Notes under the pieces: model-generated
What the model was told of the DNA's origin: nothing
Seen by the model: only the letters and a program-made list of their open reading frames with translations
The model's database searches: none
Made by a program: the position numbers and the translations under genes
Source of the DNA: Mycteria americana
Taxonomy: Eukaryota > Chordata > Aves > Ciconiiformes > Ciconiidae
DNA: 64,000 bases
Reading direction: 5' to 3'
NCBI RefSeq assembly: GCF_035582795.1
Contig: NC_134365.1
Location: 77,977,635-78,041,634 of the forward strand
Part shown: in pieces, positions 49,401 through 61,400 of the stretch
Numbering within the stretch: the stretch's first letter is position 1
How the letters are laid out: every line of letters begins with the position of its first letter

Positions 49401-52400
49401 CTTAAACAGAGTTGTTTCCAGGGTGGTGCTCACATTTAACTTGATAAGTTGAATCCTATCTATTCTAGAAAGAGTCTGTGTAAGTTAAAATATGCAAGTT
49501 CTGAAAATATTTTTAGATGACCTTGTAGCATATCACTCAGGTTAATAACCTGTTACTTTGACCTTCCTCCCCACCCCCTTTCCTCTACCAAGTTGACGAG
49601 CTTATCAGACAATTTCCTCAAAGTATGCCCTGGAGAAACACGACGTTAAAAATTCAAACAAAACATTGCAGGTGGATGAGCTGCTGTTCTTACTATGACT
49701 AGCTGTGTGGTCGGTAAAATGATTTTAGTGTTCTTTAGGAACAGTCGTGTCTTCTGTGGTGGTTTGATCTAGTTCCCAAATGCTGATTTAATTGGAGAAA
49801 AAATTATATGTCTGTTACATATTGGTAAAAATGCACTTATTTAGGTGGAGACCTGTGTGAGAGGTGTTACAGATCTCCTCCACATTCCTTACTCACTGCT
49901 TTAAAAACTTCCCTCCTGATGTTCCTTAGCATAAGTTCACATTTAATGTTCCCTTTATCGTGTTTATGTGTAAATTAAGATAAATGGTGCCCTAAAACCT
50001 TAAGTTTGGTTAAAGTCCAACAAGTGTTACTAGCTGTGATGAAGCCAGGTGCTCTGCTTCTTCAGCAGACATACTGTGGACCTTAAATCTGTGCATCATA
50101 CACTGTAGTTTTTTACGGATGCTGCGTATGGAATATGTCCATGCATATATGCTTACAGAAGGTCATTCATCTTTGTTTTTTCTTACGGAATGTGTTTCTG
50201 GAATGAATAATTCCTAACAGAAGCATCTTATATGGGTATTTTACACCTACAGTCTACATATAAATAACATATAAGTAACTTAGTGGCTGGGTCTTCACCA
50301 GGAGTTCTATTTGAAAGTCTAAAGTGACTTTTTGTTTTCCTCAGAAAACTCCTAAACTTTGTTACTAGTGAACAGTTATTTTATCTGTTAAAAAGCTCTT
50401 GAATTTTCATGCTAGTGATCAGAGAGAAAAGTTGGAGCCCTAGACATGCTTTGTTACTGGAGGTGTGTGTTTTGGTTTTTGACATATCTTCTGTTCTTAA
50501 ATTAAATGCATTTTATTTTCAGCTCAAGCTTGTGCAGATGTTCTGGCATTAGCCAAAGAAGCTAGAAAGCGAAATCTTGGTCCTCTTCATCCTTCCTTTA
50601 ATGTGATAAAGATAATAAGAGATGGACTGATGAGAAATCTCCCAGAAAACACTCACCAGTTGTCATCGGGCAGACTGTGTATTTCACTAACCAGAGTATC
50701 AGACGGTAAAAATGCATTGATATCTAATTTTAACTCCAAAGAAGAAGTTGTCCAGGTATGTTTATTTTTGGCAACTTTTAAAAGTTTCTGTAATCTTAAG
50801 TCTATTTAATGTCATCCATTGGATTTTCATTGTAAACATTTTAGGATATTGTGACTTTGACAGTATTTTAAAGATGAATTCAAGCTTCATTACACTAAAT
50901 TCACTTAGTAGTTTTCCCAGTCAATGTATCTGCGAACTGTTTTAGTGAGTAGGTGTGAGGGATCCATCTTAAAAAGGATAAATGCCTTTCAAGTGCAGTG
51001 TATCTAGTGAAACTATATCCTTCATGAATAAAAATTTTTTAAGGTCATTCTTATAAAAGCAGTGATCAAGAAACAGTCAAAAATAGCTTTTTAAAATTCT
51101 TAGCATCAGCTAGTTTAATATGATCCCAGAATGTTGATATTTGTGTCCCCAGTTAGTTACTTTGGTTACTCAGAAAATGTGTAGCTTGAATGAATGATCA
51201 TGAACTTTTCCTTGCCGATTAGCATTTCTAGAAATGGTCTTTTAGTGAGTCTTACCATTTTTTTTGATGGAGTGTGGTTACATTCTAAAGAAATGTGGAA
51301 TACCCTCATCCTGCTTAAAATAATGCTTGGTAATACCCTCCCCCCTTCTTTTTATTGAAGTGTACTTGCTGGGGATTTTTTTGGTTGCTTGCTTGGTTGT
51401 TTTTGCTAACATCTAAAGAGATAAAGATAAATTATAATTTCAATAATAGGACAGTTACCATTTAATTTATATGGTCTTATTTTCCTACAGGCTTTAATCT
51501 GTAGTTCATTTGTCCCTATTTATTGTGGCCTAATTCCACCGTCATTTAGAGGTGTGGTAAGTCTCTATTGTTAAGATCTAAAAATAGTTCTAGCTATTCT
51601 GAAAATATTGAGAGACAATGTATATGTTTTTTTGGTTATCCTACTGTAAAATAAATAGCTTCATCAGAGATTATGGTACTGTAGCTGTATGTTCCAACTT
51701 TTCAAAAAAGCAAGGAAACACTAAATGTGTGGAAGATCTGTTACATATATTTCTTCACCCTGCAAAACACACACATGCTCTCTCTCTTAAATCTCTTGCT
51801 TGCTGATGCAGTAATTAGAAGAGGGTATTCTAAGCTAGCAAGTATTTAACTTGAGGATAAATATTTATTGAAGAAAGTGATGCTCATTCACCTGCACAAA
51901 TTTATAGGAAGGGTCACTTGTTTGTTTAAAAAAAAAAAATCTTGTAAGATAGTTTATTGTATATCTTTGTGTTCTTGCTGTAGGTTGATCGGCCTTTAAA
52001 CTGGATTCAGGTTCCATGTTAAGTTAGATATAAACAAAGCTTTTTAATGTCTTCTGTCATTTGTATTCAGTGTAGGAAAGGTTGCTTTTTAAAGGTAAAG
52101 TGTCAGTGTATTAGTCTGTTCTATTACTTCACAGGAACTGTTGGTTACAAAACCTCTTAATACTTCATGGCTATACTGAGTTTTCTAAAATCCCCCATTA
52201 AAGGGGCAACAACTGCAGAAAAGTTAGTATAGTGTGTTGTAGGTGTTTTGATTAACACGTTTGGAAGCAGACGTGCATTTCAAATAAAGGCAGTGAGGTT
52301 CATGGCTTTTTGTTATAGTGTTGTATTAACTTGCATTTGCTTTCCTTCCAACTTTGGTGCTCCTTGCACAAGAAGAGGGGAAGAATATTGAAAGAAAACT

Positions 52401-55400
52401 CACAACATCTTTAACAGTGGTTGATTACAGACTGTTCTCAAGGCAATTTGGAAGTGCTAAAAGGTCAAGGATAGACATGAAATGTATTTTCTTCTTCATG
52501 CTGAGATTTAAGCAAAAGTGATTAGAACTGTATAGGAATTTTTCTTTATCTGTGCTTCTAAACCTTGTATGTCTCCTTAAACTCTTCCAGATTAAAGGTG
52601 TTATGAAAACAGGACGTTGGACTGAATCCAAGGTTTAGGTGGATCCAGGCTAATCTGGCTATTCAGTTCTTGTCACCAGACAACAATGTTATTTTAAAAG
52701 GCTTAGTTCAGAGTACAAAAACATACAAGTGATGCTTTATTTGGTCCTATTTTGAGGGAAGGGGAAGGAAGGAATCATATCCTTTTGATCTTTGCAATTA
52801 TTTTGATAAGATTTTAATGCTTAGGAGGCATTTTTGATGTAACTTGGTAAGAATACCACAGTTGGATATGCTTGGCATGACTCCTGTAGGGCTTAAACAC
52901 AGTAGAATGTCAAGTACGTAAACGTTGTAGCATCTTGTTGTTTACTGGCTTGGTGCTTCAGGCATGTATACTTTAGAACAAAGACTTAAGGATAACTTTC
53001 AATAGGTATATCTAACAGCCAGTTGTGAAGCTTTTGGGTGTGGTGGGTTTTGTTTGGGTTTTTTTTACCCCTTTCAAACACAGCAATGATTTTAGATTAA
53101 AAAATTACTAGGGGGAACAGACAGGCAGAAACTCCAAATAATTAAAACCATTTACCTGTGTAGAACAGTGACTCAGATGTGTACTTCCACCTTTTAATAA
53201 TTTCATGAGAAGGCTGCATGCTATGGCTCCTCCTTTGACAAACCTGTTGTATTGTACTTGATACTTCCACAAAGGACTTGGTGATCGCACATGTACTTTA
53301 GTGATTGCATTATACACCTGTAGGAAGTTTATCAGTAGCTGCATGCTGCTGAGTCTAAAGAGTGTCCAAGAAAGCTGACAGGTAGGAACAGGCTGCTCTA
53401 GAAGAGTACGTTGGATAAATTGCTCTGAGCTTTCCTCTTCCTAATTCCTAATTTGTTTCTCGGAATGGTCAGGGAGTGAGTATCAAGGCAGATGAAATTG
53501 ATAATCCAGGTTGCTCCTGCTCAAATCACCTGCTCTGTTACATTTACATTTTACAAGGACCTACAGGTTATATCTGTTGCCTAGATTAGGAAGAAGGAAA
53601 ATGCAGCCACTAAACCAGCAAAGCTGGTGGTCTTTTGCCACTGTCAGAACAAACTAGCTACAATTGGCCCCACTGGAAAGATGGCTGTTGTGAGCGAGTG
53701 GAGGAGTTGTCTTAAGCCATAGCAGCTGCTGCACTGTAGATTAGTTACCCTGATACAGAACTCTTCAGTTCTTGGATCTTAAAATCTCTGAGATGGTGAT
53801 GCGCTAAAACTACAGAAATGAGCAATTCAACATGAAGGAGACAAAAGCATAACCTGGAACAGCTTCTAAACTTGCACTCAAAGCAGAATAGATATCCATG
53901 ACTGGCAAGGTTTCTGAAGCATTGTCCATTTTTACTTGCAGTTTCTTTATGTCCAAATATTTGTGATGCTTTTATATCAAATTCTAATTACTAAGAGTAA
54001 TTTTAAGTTACTCTTATTCTAACTGAATGGTTTAGTATCACAGAACTTGAGTTTTGAAGTGTAGAGCTATTCTTTTACTTGTATTCATTCTGGTAGCTCT
54101 CCTTCGAGGAAGAGGAGACAGCTGCACTACTTTTTCTCTGCATGTTGTGTAGCATTATGATCTTTAAAATGGACTTGTTCTTTGTTAAACATACAGAAAA
54201 ATCCCAAATAGAATACTCTTAGGCTATCTATGGGACTACAGGTAGGAATGTTTTTTAACTGGCATTAGAGGACAAAACATGCCACTCAAACTGGGAGCGT
54301 AGGCAGAGACTGTTCTGTTACAGTCTTAAATGCTGTTTAATTCTTGCAGCGGACACCTGCTAGTTAGAAATTTTCAGCCTTGAAGACTTCTTATTTCTGT
54401 CAATTTTTGTAGCGCTATGTGGATGGAGGAATCAGTGACAACTTACCTCACTATGAATCTAAGAATACCATTACAGTTTCGCCTTTTGCTGGGGAATGTG
54501 ATATCTGTCCAAAGGGGAATTCTGCCAACTTCCATGAAATGAATGTGACCAACACCAGCATTCAGCTCAGTTTGGGGAACCTTTATCGTTTAACACAAGC
54601 ACTCTTTCCGCCAGAACCTAAGGTAAGTCACTGCCTTCATGTAGTTACTAAACATCTTTCCATAAAAAGCCTTGCTTTTGCAGAAAGCTACAGTAATGTT
54701 AGCATTTCATCTAGTCACATAAACTTTTCTGGTGACATTTCTCTTCTTGTTTCTATTTTTTTCATAGTTTGTCTTCATTCTCCTTATTTTTAGTCTCTCT
54801 CAGACTAAAAATGCATGTTCTGCTATTGGCTTTCAGTATTTATTTGGGAATTAGCACAGCATTCTATCATAAAATCAACATTGGTAATTTAATAACTGTC
54901 AGTTTGTAGTCCTTTCATGTTTACCTGCTAACCAGGTGCTTCAGAACTTAGAAGAAGTTCTAAAGCTTCATGGTTTTGTAAAGTTCTCAATTAATACTTC
55001 ATGCAGGCAAGTTGCCTTTAAACTTTGCTAAGTGCTCTTAATTACAGATCTGATAGGGAAATGCTCTTGAATTGCCATTGTGGAAGCTGAAAAAATGAAA
55101 ACAGACTTTGCCAATTGGCTTGGGATATACTACAGAGGAGAAGTAATGTTCCTGACTGCTATAGATACATTTTTTTAATTGAGGGCTTTTTGACCACTTA
55201 AGAAAAATGTTAAATTCTACTTATGTAGGCTTTAATTTTTTTGTATTTTTTTTTTTTGTCTAGGACTACTGTGTAGGTGAGCTGGTGTTGCATCTGGTGA
55301 AAGATGTTTTCATATGGAAGACTAAGTCTGAGTTTGAGCATGAGAATTGCACAGCTGACTTTTCATAGTTTTGGGAATTGGGAAGCACTGGGAGGGAAGG

Positions 55401-58400
55401 AGGGGAATTGGCATACTCCAAGCCACCCTGTCTCATTGTTGCTTGCATCTGCTGAAAGGCTAGTCAAAGAAACAAAAGGGGAGGAAATTCTTGCACACTG
55501 TTAGAATACTGTCCTTTTAGGTGAATAATTCGATGCACCTGCAATAGCTGAAAGATAAGTTAATGTACACATGATCACGTATGCATCATCAGAGTAAGCA
55601 TATTAACCTGAATCTGTTGAATTATAGCAATTGTTAATGAAAATTTTTCTTACAAGAACGGAGGGTGGATGGCAGTGGCTTTTCATTCTGCAAACTCTTG
55701 ATCTTAAGTTGAATCTTCTTGTATTTCTCTGACTCATTTACCCTATGCTTACAGGTACTAGGAGAGATCTGTGAGCAAGGATATTCAGATGCTCTTAAAT
55801 TCTTGAAAGAGAATGGTACGTTACACTTGTGGATAATTACTGATGATGTGGTCTTAACTTGAGTTTAAAAAAAAAAAAGAGGGTGAGGGGATTGTACGTA
55901 GCTAAGAAGGGGCTAGATCTTTGAGGTTTTTGAAGGGATCATGATAAGTTTAGTTCTTGTAGAAATCACATAGTTGTAGTAATTGTTCACCTGAGGTAAG
56001 TTGTGCTGCCACGCAGAAATTGAACTTTTGGGGTTTTGTCAAATCTGTGTGAAGTGAATGTTAAGGTATTGTGAAGTGAAATTACCAAAGAATTCCAATT
56101 CTAGGGAAATCGTATTATTAGTTTCTTTCGTGTATAGGAATAGGCTATTGTTTCCCACTCCTGTGAAACCTGTATCTTCTTATCACTTCCTCTGGGCTAT
56201 CATCCAAGTGAATTTCTAGGTAAAGCCTTATAGTCCAGAACTGGGAGCTAGCTGACAACAATATAAACTCAGTCACAGACAAATCCTTAGTCTGTATCAT
56301 GAAAGAGTTTAGAAGAAGACTTGTAATGTAGCAGTTGTTGGGACCCAGATAAGTTTAGGAAGAAGAATTGAAAGTTTCTCTGCTCTCCTAGAAATCTAGT
56401 AACGTATTTTATATTAATAAATGTTATTGCTCTGCACACTTTGAGACAAACAAGTTAAAGACAGTAACTTGATATTAGCATGAAGTTAACCATGTGTTAA
56501 ATATGCCTAGCCCCTGTAGTCTTTGGATGCAGAAGCAAATTGATACTGGCTCAGATTAGAGGAATGGAAACTGAAATGTGATGTTTGCACTATTACAGAT
56601 AGTACCAGCTGCAGTATGTAATGCAGCCATAGATTGATGTGCTCACTGCTTATACTCTGTTATAACTAAACATTAAATATTCAAGTTTTCTTGGAACAAT
56701 TTTCTTCACTGTTAAAGAATGTCATGGTTCTGCTTAAAAGTTTGATTTTCTAGTAATATTGTTAAATATTTAATGAGAGTCCTGCTTTATACCTTTTACC
56801 AGGTGATTAAAAGCACAAGCTATACAAAGAACCTATAATTTGTGGTTATCTTGCTAAGATGGGTTCCAATGCTGTACTGCACCCACAAGTTTCCTGTGTG
56901 CATGTTTCCATCTGACACTAACATCTGAGATTCCTTGCAGCTCTTCCTTGGTGTCTTTCCCCCACATCCTCTGTTGTCCTGTTGTCCTGCTTTTCACACT
57001 GTTGTCCTGCTTTTCACACTACTGATCCTGTGATCACCTTTGTTATTCTGTCACAAGTTTGTCTTGCTTCAAGCTTAATCAGTGACAATTATAACCTTTC
57101 CGAACTCATTCATTATGCATCTCCTTTCTTGTTATTTCAACTGTAGGAGTTAATTTTTCCCCTGATCTGTAACACTTCAGCTAACTTTTTTTTTGCTAAA
57201 TTCACTGTATAGTCTTTTGACATTTGTCTTTTAGGAGTAATTGTAAGTACCATACAGATTCTGTTGTATGTAGGTATGGATCCTAGACAAATTTGGTAGT
57301 CTTTATATATATATACCTTTATAATAATTTTCTGGAAACGAAGTGTAAATACCCTTCTCATATTTTTCACTTTGTGCTTATTATCTAGTGCTTGTTTCTA
57401 AGGTAATTATCAGTTCTATTTCTTAATTGGCACCAGTTTTGCAAGGCAACCAATGTTGGTTTAGATTTGTACTTTGGATATATCTTAAAACAATATTGTA
57501 CCCTACTCACTTTCCTTCTCCACCCTGTTGTAGCAATGCCTCAAAGTACTCATGTGATACCTGCCATATCAAGTTTCCCAAATGTCTGATGTGTTTTACA
57601 TGTTTTCTTTCAAATAAATATTAAATCAGTTTTCCTCCTCTCCTTTAAATCATTTGCTTTCTTGCTGGAAAACAACTTTGGTAAATGACTGAATGTTTCC
57701 TTTGCAGTTTCAGTTAATTGTTCACTTTTTCCTTTTCTTTAGAACTTGTTTTAAAGTAAGACCTAAACCTACAAAAGAGTATTCGTCAGTGTGATTAAAC
57801 ATTTGTGGGATTATAAGAGCAAGTGTATTTGACATTGGGTAGATAATGTTCCCTCAGGATAGGCCTTTGTACAGATACACAGACTACAGGCACTGTACAG
57901 GTACTCTGAAGACCCCGGGGTCAAGCCTAAGTGGAAGCTCTTGACTCTTTCAGGTATTCTGAATGACTCAATTTATATCCACTTGTCCTTGACAAAAAGA
58001 AGTCCTCATGAGGCTGCACAACACATTGACCATATGAAGAAAAAAAAATTGACAGAAAATAACAGAGTAGAAACTTTGAAAATGGAAGTACTTAATGACC
58101 AGCTGAAGCAAAATCCATGGCCTTTAGAGAAGAGCATATTTGAGAGTCTACCTCCTAGACTTCGTAAAGGTACATGCTTCAGATTGTTTCCTGTAACTTT
58201 GAATGGCAAACTTTTAACTTATTTTTTTCCCCTGCTTAGTCTTATAATTTGCATAAGATGCTTTTTATTTAATCTTATAACTGCCTGTGATATTAGAGAC
58301 TGGCTCAACCCAAAAAAAGTTCTTTAAATACTTATTAAATGTGAACATGCACATTTTGATTTAGCTACAGAAGTAAGATTGGAGCAGGAGGAAGGAGCTA

Positions 58401-61400
58401 CTTTCAACACTGCAGAGTCATGAATTGAATTCTCATTTGGTTTTGGATAAACTTTGTATGTGCACAGTATTTTTGTAAGCGTATATTTCACACCAAAGTT
58501 GAACCTCAAATCCAAACACTGGTTATCCCCATCTTATTTTTAAAACAAACTTCTGTAGATTTCTAATTCTCTGGCTTTCCTGTCTTTTTAATAAGCTGTT
58601 AATAGACCAAACCCACTTCTGATATTTCTTTAATCTATAACTTAGGTTTTTTTGTGGACGCTGATTGGTATTTTCAAGATCTGAAACATGTGATCCCAGT
58701 GACCTAGGAGAACAAAATTTGAAGGGTGATTTTTCTTACAACTATATGTAACAACTGGAATATGCAGAACTCTAGAACTTAAACAAACTCCTTAGAGTTA
58801 CAGAGTCTCTAACAAGACAGGAGTGCTATCTAAAATACATAAGTATTTTTGGAGAGGTGAACTTTACATCGTCTTATTATAAATTAATTCTTAGACTTAT
58901 TGCTTAAAAGTTCTGGGTAATGCCTTTTGTCCCTGTGGTATGAGTCTGTGTTTCCTGCATTTTAAAATAGCATAGAGAAGGTTTATGGTAAGAGTTCCTT
59001 GAGATTAATTCTTTCATTTTCTGTCTGAGCCTTATTCAGTAACACTTGATAATGTTGACTGAAGATTAGCAAACTTTGAGCAAATTATTTAAACTGTTTT
59101 CAAATGGTCTAACATCTTTTTCAAAAATAATTATTCTTAAGCACTGCAGGAAGCTTGTAAAGAACAGAATGGATTCTATGCTCAGTTCTCTAAACTCTTC
59201 CCAATGCGGGTGATATCCTATCTGATGCTACCGTACACACTACCAGTGGAGTCTGCTTTCTCTGTTGCTTTACGGTAAGGAACTTTTAATGAACCATTTT
59301 AGAATTATTATACTTTTGGAAATTTACTAATTGAGAGCTTATTCAGTGTTGTAGGCATTCTGGTACTCTAGAATTCAAGTGATAACTGTCCAAAGACCAT
59401 TATTTCTACCTACATAATGCATGCTCCTAAAGCCTCTATAGTCTAAGACTAGATAAACAAACATATTAAGAAGATTCCGAAGCAATTTACTCTTATTACT
59501 AGCAGCTGTCTTGTAATTGCTCGAAAGAAGCACCCTTAATTGTGTTTTCCAGGAGCACGTTCTTTATTACTATTACTATATTCTGCAGTGGTATTTGAAC
59601 TCTATCTAGATAGTTCTTGTGCTTCAGCTTCTTTCTGAAGTCAGGAGTGAAATCCAGTGTTTACTCACCATATAAATTTTCTTACCAGGTTTGTTTAGGT
59701 TTACTGAAAGTTGTGCTCTTGAAACAGGGCTTAATTCTACAAGTTTTTCAATTCTCGTAAAGGAGAAATGGTGCTAAATGAATGCACCGTGAACCCAAAG
59801 CTTTGTGCTTGCTTGAGAGAATTCCAGTCCTTGAGCAGCAGATGTCATTACTATCTTTAGAAAATACTTGAAAAATCACATGTTCTGTAAATGGAACCAC
59901 ATAGAACTCCAGTAAAATATTTTGTTTCTGTGCCACTTCATGTAGCACTTCTGTGCCATTTTTTGGTGGATGGGGAGGCAGAAAGTTTCAACAGAATTTT
60001 TATGTGAGTTTTTCCCCCTCGTTCCCCTTCAGTGTAACTGACTTCTGTTAAGAGTGTCATAAGGAAAAAAAAATACATTTGTGACATTGTTCTGTTTTGG
60101 CCTTCTATTTGTTCTTCCATTGTGCTTTTATTTTGTTCTTCCTTCCTCTTCCACGTAATTTTAAACTGACCAGAAAGTTCCTACCACACATTAAGAGGTC
60201 TTGGAGACAGGAGTATTTTGCAGGCTTCCTAAATGTTGGTCACAGGGTGTGGAATGTATATACTGGTCAGCCACTCAGCATAGAACAGATATGCAGTAGT
60301 CTGTGCTGCCCTTTTTCTTAGCTTGTAGAAAAGAGATAAGTGGGCAAGATGGGAATTCAGGGAGGTTGGGAAGAACTGGAGACCTTGGTGAGGGAGTTAA
60401 CTTGGGGAGAATGAAAGTTGTGTTATTTTGGTGGATGTTGGACATGGTATGTAAAAATATAACATGGATTAGATCTACTGCTTACAAAACAACTGTATTT
60501 TGGTTTTGATTGTAGGTTAGTAAACTGGTTTCCTGACATGCCTGCTGATGTTCGATGGATGCAAGAACAGCTTTGTCGGGTTGCTGGTACAGTATATTCC
60601 CAGGCTAAAAGCAAGCTGTTCTGTACATCCAGGTAAAGTGAAGTGGTGCTGCATGCCAATGATGCATTTTTAGAAATTCTCTCTTTTGTCAGAGCTTCAA
60701 GTAATAAGTTTCTCTCTTAAAACAGAATTGAATAATTTTCTCAAAGGTAACACGAAACAGTTCTCACTGCTTCTAAGCCTTAGCATTGTTTCTTAAGTGT
60801 ATTTTCTGGTGCTTCTTGTTTATAACTCATCAATGACTGCTACATATTGTGTTGAAGAGGTGTTGCCTGTTGGTAGGCTTCTGCTTTTTGGGGAGAGGGG
60901 TGGGTTATGGAGCAGGCATTGGACTGAGAACAGAGACCTTGTTTCTTCTGTACTCCACAGTAGCTGGAGCGATCAGGAAGAAAAGAGGAGGAAAAGGTTG
61001 CTCAGGATGTTCTATATCAGATGTAGCAGGCAGGAACTAGAAAACATTGGGAGAAAGACTAGATTCTTAGAAGTCTGGACAGGAAAGGTTGTAAGACTTA
61101 AAAAGAAGATGAATATGAAGGGCAGTCTTGTAAGATAGTTGGGAAGAATTAAAATAAGACACATACTGAAAATTTTTAGGAACCTCTATTTCTGTGGAAG
61201 AGAAACCTCTACTCTAACCTGGTTGTAACTAGGTTCTTTCTACTTCTCTTACCAAGCTGGTGTGAGATTTAGCCTTTCAGACTTTTTACTTCTGTTAAAC
61301 TTTGTAGCACTATGTGTATGGAGGAATCGGTGACAACTCACCTCAGTATGAATCTAAGAATACCATTACTGTTTCACTTTTTGCTGGGGAGTGTAGTATT

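Larger units (their letters stand above)
43487..50522 (+). other. PNPLA3: PNPLA3 intron 1
   Basis: A 7-kb intron. Its first 270 bp are part of the CpG island. It then carries an old CR1 fragment (45995-46165), a plus-strand solo LTR (46698-47250), a T19 run (47597-47615) and a minus-strand solo LTR (48354-48952). No further coding exon seen. Confidence 0.85.
50756..60515 (+). other. PNPLA3: PNPLA3 introns 2-7 (between exons)
   Basis: Introns of 735, 2856, 1132, 2138, 972 and 1241 bp lie between the listed exons. They look like ordinary AT-rich intron sequence. The only structure seen is a 20-bp tandem duplication in intron 5. Open frames here are exon run-ons or chance. Confidence 0.75.

Noticed and set aside
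54419..54793. 124-codon frame that includes PNPLA3 exon 4
   Set aside because: The part after 54622 is intron read-through; the real exon ends at AAG|GTAAGT.
57941..58327. 128-codon frame that includes PNPLA3 exon 6
   Set aside because: Bases before 57954 and after 58169 are intron; the exon is bounded by clear splice sites and phase.
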